A stretch of 36,920 nt of DNA from the NCBI GenBank assembly GCA_018400955.1, contig JAGYLH010000029.1, positions 1 through 36,920 of the forward strand, written 5' to 3'. The notes beneath the pieces are model-generated. The model ran no database searches and had not been told where the DNA came from. It worked only from the letters and a program-made list of their open reading frames with translations. The DNA is from Bacteroidales bacterium (lineage in GTDB: Bacteria; Bacteroidota; Bacteroidia; Bacteroidales; F082). This document shows positions 7,441 to 18,358 of the stretch, in pieces (positions within the stretch are counted from its first letter, which is position 1; each line of letters starts with the position of its first letter). A program made the position numbers and the translations under genes.

Positions 7441-9090
<1,650 letters not shown>

Positions 9091-9133
9091 TTATTAGTTT
9101 CTATTTTAAGTTTATGATTTGTTTTTCAATGGT

Positions 9134-9412
9134 TTACACAACAGCAATCAGGTCTGATTCGCGCATGATGAGGTAGTCTTTGCCATCGATGGTAAATTCG
9201 GTACCGGCATATTTGCCATAAAGCACAACATCATTTACTTTAACTGTTACGGGGTTGTCTTTGGTGCCTTCACCAACAGCCATTACGGTTCCTTTTTGAG
9301 GTTTTTCTTTGGCTGTATCAGGAATGATGATACCACTGGCAGTTTTTTTCTCGGCAGGTGCGGGTTCTATAACTACCCTGTCAGCTAACGGTTTAATGTT
9401 TAATTTTCCCAT
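9134..9412 (-). CDS. groS: Co-chaperonin GroES
   Basis: A 92-residue lid protein of the GroEL chamber: [18 protein letters not shown] at the N terminus, the mobile loop region with [16 protein letters not shown], and [25 protein letters not shown] at the end. The open frame continues upstream to 9520, but the extension is unlike GroES. The ATG at 9412 gives the normal MGKLNIKPL start. No CIRCE element is seen in the 208 bases upstream. Confidence 0.97.
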   Translation of the reverse strand: MGKLNIKPLADRVVIEPAPAEKKTASGIIIPDTAKEKPQKGTVMAVGEGTKDNPVTVKVNDVVLYGKYAGTEFTIDGKDYLIMRESDLIAVV

Positions 9413-9620
9413 ATTTTTAAAAATTTTAGGTTTATATTTCTTTTTAGTGATCGCAGCATACCTTGGTGAAGCTGTGCGCTGCCTGCTTATGTCATATTTT
9501 GTGCCAAAGCCGGACGGCAATTAGTTAAAGTAAGCTTTGCTTGGGTTATATAAAGTGTAAAGAGCTGATATAAAATAAGCTAAGTGATATTGGCTTGAAA
9601 GAAGTACCTCATTTTAGAAG

Positions 9621-9662
9621 AAAAAAAATGTCAGAAGTTGGTGACATTCTGACATTTTTTTT
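9621..9662 (-). terminator. Terminator downstream of secG
   Basis: ATGTCAGAA (9628-9636) pairs perfectly with TTCTGACAT (9647-9655) around a 10-base loop. It is flanked by A8 on one side and T8 on the other, so it can act in both directions. It separates the secG transcript from groES. Confidence 0.82.
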
Positions 9663-9684
9663 GAGTTTTAAATATCTTGACTGC

Positions 9685-10011
9685 TTAGTCCTCGATTTCG
9701 CGGGTAGGTGGTGCCTGAAAATCAACAGGTGCTGTTTGTTCAATTTGCTGGCGCAATTCGGTGTCGAACTGTTCGCCTACGCTGCTGAATTTTGGGATGG
9801 CCATGGTAGCAGCCAAACTTAATACCAATAAACCAATGGCCATTGACCAGGTGGCTTTTTCCAGAAAATCAGCTGTTTGCCTAACGCCCATTATCTGATT
9901 TGATGCGGAGAAATTGGAGGCCAATCCGCCACCTTTTGAGTTTTGCACCAATACGATTAACACCATCAGTATGCTGACTATCAGTATCAGGATTGAAATG
10001 AAAACGTACAT
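9685..10011 (-). CDS. secG: Preprotein translocase subunit SecG
   Basis: The small SecYEG subunit, 108 residues, with two membrane helices (about 3-22 and 55-74). Between them is the conserved loop LIVLVQNSKGGGLASNFSAS with QIMGVRQTADFLEKATW. The C-terminal tail is acidic and glutamine-rich, as in other Bacteroidota. It is the last gene of the pheT-to-secG string, 21 bases after the TPR gene, and is followed by a terminator. Confidence 0.94.
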   Translation of the reverse strand: MYVFISILILIVSILMVLIVLVQNSKGGGLASNFSASNQIMGVRQTADFLEKATWSMAIGLLVLSLAATMAIPKFSSVGEQFDTELRQQIEQTAPVDFQAPPTREIED

Positions 10012-10032
10012 TTTAATTAATTTTAAGTGGTT

Positions 10033-10917
10033 TTATCCTTTTTTTGTTTCTTCAATAAGGGCTGCAAAGTAACTACTTTTTTCCGGATATTTCAAGGATA
10101 ATTTTTTGTAAACACTGATGGCCTTTTCTTCATGGCCTTGTGCCCTGTAAATTTTTGCTAAAGTCTCACTAACAATGTTTTCCTGATCTATCACACTTTG
10201 TTGTGCGCTTGATAAAGGATTGAAGAACCCTGCTTTTCCACGCGAAATGCTCGGGTTTTCGCGTATAAAGCGCTCAATAATATCTTCTTTTGGTGTAGGA
10301 CGTGCTGGCCCACTCTCCCTTTCCGTTAATTTCTCCTGTTCAATTTCTCTGATACGCTGGGCAACGATGAGTTTTAGCTCTTCAATGGTTTTTCTGCGTT
10401 CTTTCCCTGTTTCTTCTGTCTTTTCCACAATAGGCCCTGCATCTTCAATTTCAGAAGTAACTGATATAGTTTCCTCTTTTTCGGGTTTGGTTTCGGCAGT
10501 CTTTTGTTGTTCGGGTTCGATAGGAGCCGTTTCAGGGACTACAGGCACTTCCTTTTTTTCGCTTACCGGCTCTTGTTCAGGAATTGGCTTGTCTTTTTCA
10601 GGTTTTGCGGCAACAACTTCTGCTGGTTTTTCTTTTGTTTTTGGCCTGAATTCGTCCGGTAAATCTGTTTTTTCCCTGAAGCCACTCATTTTATCGATGT
10701 GCAAACGAAGAATATTGCGGTCGGGTGCCAGGCAGGCAGCCATTTTTAGTTGGCTGTCATAAATGATGTGGTTTTCCTTGTACAGATTGATAGCAAGCAT
10801 GGTATGAACCAGACTGGAGTAATGGAATTGTTGCACCAGGTCCATCAGCTGGGCAATGGTTTCTTTGTCCAGTTTCTCCGGATCTTTAAGGTTTTCCAAA
10901 AATGAATGCTTGTTCAT
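10033..10917 (-). CDS. TPR-like protein of unknown function between lptE and secG
   Basis: A 294-residue protein with a globular N-terminal part (about 1-85, including DLVQQFHYSSLVHTMLAINL). A long charged Pro/Glu/Lys-rich linker (about 95-175) follows. The C-terminal helical part (about 225-290) contains one TPR-like unit, SETLAKIYRAQGHEEKAISV. No signal peptide or membrane helix is visible, so it is probably cytoplasmic. It starts 12 bases after lptE ends and stops 21 bases before secG, so it is cotranscribed with envelope genes. Similar proteins sit in this place in other Bacteroidota, but I know of no function. Confidence 0.78.
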   Translation of the reverse strand: MNKHSFLENLKDPEKLDKETIAQLMDLVQQFHYSSLVHTMLAINLYKENHIIYDSQLKMAACLAPDRNILRLHIDKMSGFREKTDLPDEFRPKTKEKPAEVVAAKPEKDKPIPEQEPVSEKKEVPVVPETAPIEPEQQKTAETKPEKEETISVTSEIEDAGPIVEKTEETGKERRKTIEELKLIVAQRIREIEQEKLTERESGPARPTPKEDIIERFIRENPSISRGKAGFFNPLSSAQQSVIDQENIVSETLAKIYRAQGHEEKAISVYKKLSLKYPEKSSYFAALIEETKKG

Positions 10918-10929
10918 AAGGGTGACATT

Positions 10930-11454
10930 TTACCAGTTTACGACCGCGCGGTTAAAGATATCCTCAACCAACATATCAACAATTAAGCGGATCAGTTCAT
11001 CCTTTACCTCACTTAAATCCTGATCGCTCCCATATTCAGAATACTGTGAAAACCTTGTTTCAAAGCTTTTTGAGTCATCAAATGTATTAAAAAACCTGGC
11101 ATTAACGGTAATTGTTAATCGGTTCAATGCTGCTGTTTGGTCGCTCTGAATGGCCATGGGCTCTGTTTTAAAGTCCAGTATTTCACCCTCAAAGGCGAGG
11201 TCGCCATTTTGTTCCACCATGCTCAGGTTGGTTTGTGTCATAAATTTATCCCGTAAGGCAGCAGTAAATGAGCTACTTAACAAGGGCTCAACCAGAATGG
11301 CATTGTTGGGGAAGTGTTGCACCGAAATTGTCTGGGCTTCTGGTGGGATGGATGCCCCGGTAAATGAATAGATACCACATGATTGTGCAAGTACCAAAAA
11401 GATAACGGTTATCGCAATGAGCCGGAAATGGCAATATGTGGTTCTTTTAGGCAT
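10930..11454 (-). CDS. lptE: LptE-family LPS-assembly lipoprotein
   Basis: A 174-residue lipoprotein that, by family, plugs the LptD barrel and helps place lipopolysaccharide in the outer leaflet. A basic N terminus and hydrophobic helix end in LAQSC, with lipidated Cys26. The mature start CGIYSFTGASIPPEAQTISV is typical of the Bacteroidota LptE group, and the rest is a mixed alpha/beta domain. Its ATG overlaps the stop of the sigma-54 activator by one base (TAATG), so translation is coupled. The TPR gene follows after 12 bases. Confidence 0.86.
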   Translation of the reverse strand: MPKRTTYCHFRLIAITVIFLVLAQSCGIYSFTGASIPPEAQTISVQHFPNNAILVEPLLSSSFTAALRDKFMTQTNLSMVEQNGDLAFEGEILDFKTEPMAIQSDQTAALNRLTITVNARFFNTFDDSKSFETRFSQYSEYGSDQDLSEVKDELIRLIVDMLVEDIFNRAVVNW

Positions 11455-12662
11455 TAAAGATCAATATTGTGTTCTTTGATTTTACGATACAGTGTGCGTT
11501 CCGAAATACCCAGTTCTTTTGCTGCATTTTTTCGTTTGCCGCTGTGTTTTTCTAAGGCCCTTTTGATCATATCGATTTCTTTCTTTTCGAGAGATAGGTT
11601 TTCATCTATCACTTCTGAGGGTTGAAAACCGTTTTGATCTTCTGTCATTCGGATTTCAATTTCGGAAAAGTCGTCGTCCATATCATCAGCAAACTGTCTG
11701 ATCATATGCGCTTTGCTCTGCTGAAGTGCCGTGTCAACCCCGCCTTTCTGTACAATATCGGCTACAGTCTTTTTTAATTCAAGGATGTCTTTTTTCATAT
11801 CAAAAAGCACCTTGTAGAGCAAGTCACGCTCTGAAATTTTATCGTCGTCTTTGTCATTTCTGTAAAGAACAGGCAAAGAAACTGATGTTTCTTTTGGTAA
11901 ATAGTTTTGCAACAGTGCGGCATCAACCAATTTCACTTTTTCAATAATCGAAATCTGTTCTGTTACGTTTTTTAATTGCCTGATATTGCCCGGCCACCTG
12001 AAATTTTCTAGCATTTTTCTGCATCCGTCGTAAGTTGCAGAGGAGGCATGCGGTATTTTCGGCAAAATCAGATGAGAATTTTTAAACAACATCACAATAT
12101 CTTGTTTTCTGCTGTGCAAGGGGGATGGCAATGGGCACTGTATTAAGGCGGTAATAGAGGTCCTGCCTGAATTTCCCTTTTGGATGGCGTCGGGGACATT
12201 CACATTGGTAGCGGCCACAACTCGGGCATCGGTTTTGATCACCTTGGAAGAGCCTACTTTCAGAAACTCGCCGGTTTCGAGCACACGCAACAGCCGAACT
12301 TGTGTTGAGAGGGGCAGTTCGGCCACCTCATCCAGAAAAATGGTGCCGCCATCAACCACTTCAAAATATCCTTTGCGTGCTTCGTGGGCTCCTGTAAATG
12401 AACCCTTTTCGTGTCCAAACAATTCTGAATCAATAGTACCTTCTGGTATTGCCCCGCAGTTTACTGCAATATAGGGCCCGTGCTTGCGGGCACTCGATTG
12501 ATGGATTATTTTCGGAAAAACTTCCTTGCCTGTGCCGCTCTCGCCTGTTATCAAAACAGTAAGGTCGGTAGGCGCTACCTGAACGGCAACATGTATGGCC
12601 CGCTCAAGAAATGTGTCATGCCCGATTATTCCAAATCTTTGCTTAATTGCTTGTATATCCAT
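11454..12662 (-). CDS. Sigma-54-dependent activator without receiver domain (five apparent base-loss sites)
   Basis: AAA+ activator of RpoN promoters: Walker A GESGTGKE, GSFTGA in place of GAFTGA, Walker B GGTIFLDE, WPGNIRQL, then a linker of about 100 residues and a Fis-type HTH (SERTLYRKIKEHN). The AAA+ domain starts near residue 15, with no receiver or GAF domain. The frame is open for 402 codons, but residues from about 160 to 220 do not fit the family. Adding a base at 12175-12181 restores GKFRQDLYYRLNTVPIAIP; two near 12120-12124 restore PPLHSRKQD. One each at 12079-12083, 12056-12059 and 12014-12018 restores KFSSDFAEKYRMPPLQLTT and AEKMLENF. The six missing bases cancel, hiding the damage. 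The real protein is probably about 404 residues. It sits between pheT and lptE, as seen in relatives. Confidence 0.88.
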   Translation of the reverse strand: MDIQAIKQRFGIIGHDTFLERAIHVAVQVAPTDLTVLITGESGTGKEVFPKIIHQSSARKHGPYIAVNCGAIPEGTIDSELFGHEKGSFTGAHEARKGYFEVVDGGTIFLDEVAELPLSTQVRLLRVLETGEFLKVGSSKVIKTDARVVAATNVNVPDAIQKGNSGRTSITALIQCPLPSPLHSRKQDIVMLFKNSHLILPKIPHASSATYDGCRKMLENFRWPGNIRQLKNVTEQISIIEKVKLVDAALLQNYLPKETSVSLPVLYRNDKDDDKISERDLLYKVLFDMKKDILELKKTVADIVQKGGVDTALQQSKAHMIRQFADDMDDDFSEIEIRMTEDQNGFQPSEVIDENLSLEKKEIDMIKRALEKHSGKRKNAAKELGISERTLYRKIKEHNIDL

Positions 12663-12731
12663 GGGATGAAAAAACCTTTTTTCTGTTTTGTAAAATTAAT
12701 CAATTATTGCTTCAGAAATTCCTAAGACATG

Positions 12732-15194
12732 TTAACGCAATTCAGCACCGAAATTATTCTTGTAGGTGGCGAGTAATTTATTCATTGTTTTGTCAATCAG
12801 CTTATCCGTGAGTGTTTTTGTTTTGTCTTGTAGGATAAAGCTGATGGCGTATGACTTTTTGTCAGCAGGAATTTTATCGCCTTCATACACATCAAAAATA
12901 TTCACCGAAGCCAATAGCTCGGGAACTTGTTCAAAAGCTGCTTTTTTCAAATCGTTGAATGCAGTTTTTTTATCCACCACAAGGGCCAGGTCGCGGCGTA
13001 CCGCAGGAAACCTGGGGATTGCCTCGAAACGGATGGCTTTGCCGGCTGCTATTTCAAGCAAGCTGGTCCAATTGATATTTGCATGAAACACTTCCTTTTT
13101 TAGGTCGAAATACTGGTTTAGCTCCCCGTTGATCAAACCTGCCCGCGCTATTACTTTGCCTTTGCAACTGTAAGCTAAACCATAGGAGTAGGGGGCGGAT
13201 GTTGTTTCGTTCACTTCAAAATCTGTAAGGGTCATATTGAGCCGTTTGAAAACCATCTCAACGGCTTGCTTTAAATCGTAAAAATCCTGTGGTGTTGTTT
13301 TCTTATTCCATAATTCCGCATGGCGGTTTCCAGTCAGAAACAAGTCGAGATGCCTTTCTTCACTATAAGGTGCCAAGGCATCAGTTTTCTGGACTGACTG
13401 CTGGTTAAAGAAATACACATTGCCAAATTCGTAGAATTTTAGATCGGTACTTTTGCGGTTTTGGTTGTAAGCCAGCGATTCGAGGCCGCCAAAAAGCAAG
13501 TATTGGCGCATCACATCCAAGTCGTTGCTCAACGGGTTCAGTATGGCAACGTTTTTTTGCTCATCCGCAAAATCAAACTTTTTAGTGTAAGCCGACCGAC
13601 TCAGTGAATTGTTCATAATTTCGTAGAATCCGTTGGCCGAAAGCAAATCGGAGATGGTATTCTGAAGCTGTTCGGCGTCCTGATCCGGCTTGTGGTTGAT
13701 CGAAATCTTTATTTTCTCAGGTATGGAAATGTTATCATAGCCATAAATACGCAACACCTCTTCAACAATATCTGCCGGGCGGGTAACATCTGTTTTAAAC
13801 GGCGGAACAAGCAGGTTCAAACCCTTGTTATCAAAGTCTTTTATTTTTATACCCAAATCGTTCAGAATTGAAATTACCTGTGCAACAGCGATTTCCTGAC
13901 CACCTAATTTGTATAGGTAATCATAGTCCAAACGGATTTTTTTCTGTCGGGTCGGGATTGGATAAACGTCCTGTATTTCGGACGAAACTTTCCCGCCGGC
14001 AATTTCCTGCATCAGTATTGCTGCCCGCTTAAGGGCATAAACTGTTATTTCCGGATCTGTACCACGTTCAAAGCGAAAAGAGGCATCTGTTTGCAACCCA
14101 TGATATTTGGAAGTGCGTCTAATGGTTTTGGGATCGAAGCAGGCACTTTCAAGGAAAATGGAAGTTGTCGTTTCGGTTACACCTGATTTAAGGCCACCAA
14201 AAACACCGCCAATGCACATGGGCTCTGATGCATTGCAAATCATCAGGTCGTTGGCGCTTAGCTTACGCTCAACCTCATCAAGGGTGACAAAAACTGTGTT
14301 TTGAGGCATCTTTTTCACAACAACTTTAACCCCTGCAACATGGTCGAGATCGAAGGCATGCAAAGGTTGCCCGGTTTCAAAAAGTACATAATTGGTAATA
14401 TCCACAACATTGTTGATTGGGCGCACACCAATGGCCAACAGTCTGTTTTTCAACCAATCGGGAGAGTCTTCAATATGTAAGCCCGTTATGGTTAGGCCTG
14501 AATACCGTGGGCAGGCCTCCGGGTCTTCAACGGTTACGGGCACCGTCTTGTTCGTATTATCAATGCTGAATTGTTCAACAGATGGGGATTGCAAGGAGCA
14601 TACGGCTTTGTTGTTCCTGAAATTGATAGCTGCTGCCAGGTCGCGGGCCACACCAATATGCGATGTTGCATCGGAGCGGTTGGGGGTAAGCCCGATTTCA
14701 AAAACTGTATCTTGTTCAATATTAAAATATTCGGAGGCGGGCAGGCCGATTGGGGCATTTTCGGGCAATACCATGATGCCATCGTGCGAATCGCCCAGGC
14801 CAAGTTCATCTTCGGCACAAATCATACCCTCAGAAACCTCGCCCCTGATTTTGCTCTTTTTGATTTCGAATGATTGATCGCCCAAATGGATGACAGTTCC
14901 AACTTGTGCTACCAGCACATGCTGCCCTTTTGCTACATTGGGGGCGCCGCAAACAATCGATAGGGGTGCGTTGCCGCCTGTATCAACAGTTGTTAGAGAT
15001 AATTTGTCTGCATTGGGATGCTTTTCACAGCTCAACACCTTGCCAATTACAACTCCTTTAAGCCCTCCTTTGATGGTTTCGTGGGGGATGGTATCTTCCA
15101 CTTCGAGCCCTGTGGCGGTTAATATTTCAGCAACAGTTTCGGGTGCCAGGTCAATTTGCAGGTACTGTTTGAGCCAGTTATAAGAGATTTTCAT
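12732..15194 (-). CDS. pheT: Phenylalanyl-tRNA synthetase beta subunit
   Basis: 820 residues, normal length for the bacterial beta chain, which charges tRNA-Phe together with PheS (not in the window). Domain order is complete. There is an N-terminal MKISYNWLKQYLQIDL, an EMAP-like tRNA-binding fold (about 40-150, with HPNADKLSLTTVDTG and VCGAPNVAKGQ), and the B3/B4 editing region (GVRPINNVVDITNYVLFETG). The B5 domain follows, then a catalytic-like core with EEVLRIYGYDNI, and the C-terminal ferredoxin-like anticodon-binding domain (FPAVRRDLALVVDK). It heads a string of minus-strand genes ending with secG. Intact over 2.4 kb. Confidence 0.97.
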   Translation of the reverse strand: MKISYNWLKQYLQIDLAPETVAEILTATGLEVEDTIPHETIKGGLKGVVIGKVLSCEKHPNADKLSLTTVDTGGNAPLSIVCGAPNVAKGQHVLVAQVGTVIHLGDQSFEIKKSKIRGEVSEGMICAEDELGLGDSHDGIMVLPENAPIGLPASEYFNIEQDTVFEIGLTPNRSDATSHIGVARDLAAAINFRNNKAVCSLQSPSVEQFSIDNTNKTVPVTVEDPEACPRYSGLTITGLHIEDSPDWLKNRLLAIGVRPINNVVDITNYVLFETGQPLHAFDLDHVAGVKVVVKKMPQNTVFVTLDEVERKLSANDLMICNASEPMCIGGVFGGLKSGVTETTTSIFLESACFDPKTIRRTSKYHGLQTDASFRFERGTDPEITVYALKRAAILMQEIAGGKVSSEIQDVYPIPTRQKKIRLDYDYLYKLGGQEIAVAQVISILNDLGIKIKDFDNKGLNLLVPPFKTDVTRPADIVEEVLRIYGYDNISIPEKIKISINHKPDQDAEQLQNTISDLLSANGFYEIMNNSLSRSAYTKKFDFADEQKNVAILNPLSNDLDVMRQYLLFGGLESLAYNQNRKSTDLKFYEFGNVYFFNQQSVQKTDALAPYSEERHLDLFLTGNRHAELWNKKTTPQDFYDLKQAVEMVFKRLNMTLTDFEVNETTSAPYSYGLAYSCKGKVIARAGLINGELNQYFDLKKEVFHANINWTSLLEIAAGKAIRFEAIPRFPAVRRDLALVVDKKTAFNDLKKAAFEQVPELLASVNIFDVYEGDKIPADKKSYAISFILQDKTKTLTDKLIDKTMNKLLATYKNNFGAELR

Positions 15195-15223
15195 AAACGA
15201 TGAGATACTTAAAATACAAAGTG

Positions 15224-15231
15224 CAAAATTA
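15224..15231 (-). promoter_or_regulatory. Candidate -7 element for pheT
   Basis: The reverse strand reads TAATTTTG (TAnnTTTG) and would give a leader of about 20-25 bases before the pheT ATG. No -33 element at the right spacing is evident. Confidence 0.42.
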
Positions 15232-15280
15232 GGGATAAAATGTCAAACTGTCATGCAGGATTATGTGTTGACGGAAATTT

Positions 15281-17383
15281 TCAACCCACGCGGCTCCAGT
15301 CAAAGGCCGACTTGAACTGTTTGATAAGCTGCCGCCTCAAACCTGCATGCGCGGCTAATTGAAGTTTGGGGTCTTCATCAAGCAAACTATTGGCCAGTTG
15401 CCTGCAATGCCGGATCAGTTTTTCGTCTTTTAGCAAGTTTCCAAGCTTGAATTCAATTTGGCCCGATTGCCTTGTTCCCTGTGTTTCGCCCGGACCGCGC
15501 AATTGCAAGTCCACTTCGGCAATTTCAAAACCATCAGTTGTGCGCACCATGGTTTCCATGCGCTTGCGCCCATCAGCTGTAAGTTTAAAATCGGACAACA
15601 AAATGCAATATGACTGCTCGGCCCCCCGTCCAACACGACCGCGTAACTGATGCAATTGCGCCAGGCCAAAGCGGTCGGCATGTTCTATGACCATTACCGA
15701 AGCATTGGGTATATCAACACCTACTTCAATCACGGTAGTGGCTACCATAATGTGTGCTTCACCACGGATAAAACGTTGCATTTCCCAATCCTTGTCTTCC
15801 GGTTTCATTTGGCCATGTACCTGACAAATCTGATATTGTGGGCGCGGGAAATCGCGTTCCAGGCTTTCGAGGCCTTCGGTGAGGTTTATCAGGTCGAGTT
15901 TTTCCGATTCCTTGATCAGGGGATAAACGATGTAAACCTGTCGTCCGCTGGCAATTTCCTTCTTGATAAAGCCAATCATCCGAAGCCTTTGGCTATGGTA
16001 TAAGTGTATGGTTTTAATCGACTTTCGTCCGGGAGGCAACTCATCAATACGGGAAGTGTCCAAATCGCCATACTGCGTCATTGCAAGCGTTCGCGGAATG
16101 GGGGTAGCCGTCATAACAAGAATATGGGGCGGAATACTGCTTTTTTTCCAGAAGCGCGCCCGCTGTGCCACCCCAAAACGGTGCTGTTCGTCAATAATTA
16201 CAAGGCCAAGTTGCTTAAAAACAACGGTTTCTTCAATCAAAGCATGCGTGCCAATAAGGATTTGCAAGTCGCCATTCAACAGCGATTCGGCAATTTGCCT
16301 GCGTCTGGCAATTTTGGTTGAGCCCGTGAGCAATTCGCATCGAATTTCCATATCCTTCAGCAGTTTCTGAATAGATTGGTAATGCTGGTTTGCCAAAATC
16401 TCGGTTGGTGCCATCATTGCTGTCTGAAAGCCATTGTCGAGTGCCAGCAGCATACTCATCAAGGCCACGATGGTTTTGCCGCTTCCCACATCGCCCTGCA
16501 GTAAGCGGTTCATTTGCCTGGCTGCACCAAGATTGGCCCTTATTTCGCGAATCACCCGCTTTTGGGCTGTGGTCAATTCGAAGGGGAGGTGTTGTTTGTA
16601 GAACGCATTAAAATGCTGCCCTACCTGGCCAAAAACGTAGCCGGGTGTAGTTTGTTCCCTTTTCTTTTTGGTGCCAGCCAATTGCAACTGAAACAGGAAA
16701 TGCTCCTCAAACTTCAACCTATTGATGGCTTTTTGTAACTGATCGGTATTTTCCGGCAGGTGGATATTGACATAGGCTTGTTGCCTGCCCATTAGTTTTT
16801 GTTCCCTGATAATTTGTTCCGGTAAGGTTTCGTGGAGGGTTTCTTGAATCAGGAGCAATAAGTTTTTAATGAGTTTAACCAACTGCTTGCTCCCAAGCCC
16901 TTGGTTTTTCATGTTTTCAGAACTTGGATATACCCCTTCGAGCGATTCGCCCTGACTGATGTCACCCGTGTTAAATAGTTCTATATCAGGATGAACAAAG
17001 TTAAACTTATTGTTAAAAACTGAAGCTTTTCCAAAGAGCAGGTATTTTTTTCCGGGTTCAAACTTATCCCGTATCCATTTCAGGCCTTTAAACCAAACCA
17101 GTTCTATTTGGCCGGTATTGTCCGAAAAGGTGGCAGTAATCCTTGTTGTACGAGGTGTTCCGTGCAGCTTCATGTTTGAAATGGTGCCGCAAAGCTGGTA
17201 ATAGGTGTTGTCGTTGTTTATTTCGCCTACACCATAAATGTGGCTTTTGTCAACATACCTGAATGGAAAATAGTTGAGCAGGTCTTCAAAAACGAATATA
17301 CCGGCTTCTTTGTTAAGTACGGCAGCACGCTTTGGTCCGACCCCTTTGAGGAATTCAATTTTATTGGCAAGTAAATCCTGCAA
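15281..17383 (-). CDS. recG: ATP-dependent DNA helicase RecG
   Basis: A 700-residue branch-migration helicase that remodels stalled forks and Holliday junctions. It has an N-terminal helix-hairpin segment (LANKIEFLKGVGPKRA) and the OB-fold wedge (about 60-150, with YYQLCGTISNMKLHG). Helicase motifs are Walker A GDVGSGKT, motif II DEQH, motif III TATPIPRTLA and motif VI HQLRGRVGRG. The C-terminal part has RGPGETQGTRQSG. Full length, no frame problem. It lies between pheT and the gldN terminator and is probably transcribed alone. Confidence 0.97.
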   Translation of the reverse strand: MQDLLANKIEFLKGVGPKRAAVLNKEAGIFVFEDLLNYFPFRYVDKSHIYGVGEINNDNTYYQLCGTISNMKLHGTPRTTRITATFSDNTGQIELVWFKGLKWIRDKFEPGKKYLLFGKASVFNNKFNFVHPDIELFNTGDISQGESLEGVYPSSENMKNQGLGSKQLVKLIKNLLLLIQETLHETLPEQIIREQKLMGRQQAYVNIHLPENTDQLQKAINRLKFEEHFLFQLQLAGTKKKREQTTPGYVFGQVGQHFNAFYKQHLPFELTTAQKRVIREIRANLGAARQMNRLLQGDVGSGKTIVALMSMLLALDNGFQTAMMAPTEILANQHYQSIQKLLKDMEIRCELLTGSTKIARRRQIAESLLNGDLQILIGTHALIEETVVFKQLGLVIIDEQHRFGVAQRARFWKKSSIPPHILVMTATPIPRTLAMTQYGDLDTSRIDELPPGRKSIKTIHLYHSQRLRMIGFIKKEIASGRQVYIVYPLIKESEKLDLINLTEGLESLERDFPRPQYQICQVHGQMKPEDKDWEMQRFIRGEAHIMVATTVIEVGVDIPNASVMVIEHADRFGLAQLHQLRGRVGRGAEQSYCILLSDFKLTADGRKRMETMVRTTDGFEIAEVDLQLRGPGETQGTRQSGQIEFKLGNLLKDEKLIRHCRQLANSLLDEDPKLQLAAHAGLRRQLIKQFKSAFDWSRVG

Positions 17384-17436
17384 GATTCTTTTTTTTAGCT
17401 AAGATAGCAATGCTATTGGTATGCTGCGGAATTAAA

Positions 17437-17471
17437 TAAAAAAAAACACCAACTGGAAAGATGGTGTTTTT
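17437..17471 (-). terminator. Terminator of the gld operon
   Basis: AAAACACCA (17443-17451) pairs with TGGTGTTTT (17462-17470) around a 10-base loop. The reverse strand continues into a run of T, so it ends the transcript coming from gldN. It lies 22 bases past the gldN stop. Confidence 0.82.
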
Positions 17472-17492
17472 AATATTTATAATCAATACAGC

Positions 17493-18339
17493 TTAGTATT
17501 CCCAGAGGTCATGCTCAAATTGGAACATTTCCATTTTTATGCGCTCCGATTCAAGCATGGCATCCAAGCCGGTCATATAATCATTGATGGCCCTGTCGTA
17601 CACATTGTCTTCCTTATATACGTAGCTGTCAAACAGTCTTTTCCAGAAAACTTCATCGTATGTGCGTCTTTCGGCTGAATTGTTCCTGTTAAAAACGGCT
17701 GCTTTAGCCAGGGTAGGCCTGGCTTGTTCGTAAGAAATCCAAAACATGGGTTCTGAAAATTCCTGGTTACCCCGCTCAACCATTATTACAGGGCAGAGGG
17801 CAATGATGCGCACCATCAATTGCGAACGCTGTTTATCAAAATACCAATCTTCTTTTATCCTGAGGCGCTTAACTTTTGTTGGGTCAAAGGTTTCGCGGAT
17901 AACAGTATCATAATCATCATAAGGCTCTACGTCACGTTGAAATGTTTCCTTACGCTCGGACTCATACCTATCCATAATTTCCTGGTAGGTGATAGGGGTG
18001 AGCAACTCATCAGTAGCCGAAATGTCATAGGCTGTAAACTCACCAACTTTAAGCCCATCCAGGACAACATTGATGAAACTCCGCCAATTGTTGTGCGAAT
18101 TAACTGGAAAATAAAAAGGCTGATTCATTTTTTGCCTGAAATCTATTTCGCGCCACATCCGCTTGGACCACATCACATCGGCTCGCCTGATATGCGGAAA
18201 TGCAATAGGTTCTTTGTCAAGTATGCCATCATCAGCAAACAAACCATCGGACACAGGGCGGTCGAATATTTGTGCTGAAGCCTCATTGTTGCTCCAATGA
18301 ACAAGGCAAGGGCAAAGGCTATGACGATGTATTTTTCAT
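17493..18339 (-). CDS. gldN: Type IX secretion/gliding protein GldN (PorN) with two apparent base losses
   Basis: GldN/PorN is a periplasmic T9SS part that binds the GldK ring. The intact frame from 18254 encodes IAFPHIRRADVMWSKRMWRE, DWYFDKQRSQLMVRIIALCP and ARPTLAKAAVFNRNNSAERR, all typical of the family, but it lacks a signal peptide. The missing start lies just upstream. ATG at 18339, with a GGAGG eight bases before it, would read MKKYIVIAFALALFIGAT then EASAQIFDRPVSDGLF if one base is restored at 18332-18336 and one near 18286-18287. Reconstructed length is about 282 residues. The gene starts 19 bases after gldM and is the last of the operon. Whether the shifts are sequencing errors or real mutations cannot be settled from the sequence alone. 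Confidence 0.88.
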
Positions 18340-18358
18340 AATTACCTCCAAAATTTTT

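Noticed and set aside
9488-9507. TTTGGCAC with ATGAC downstream, upstream of groS on the reverse strand, as a sigma-54 (-24/-12) promoter
   Set aside because: The -24 half is good but the -12 half lacks the GC pair (ATGAC against TTGCA), so it does not meet the consensus. The nearby sigma-54 activator is not enough support.
9413-9520. N-terminal extension of GroES
   Set aside because: The 36 extra residues do not look like any GroES; the family start at MGKLNIKPL is clear.
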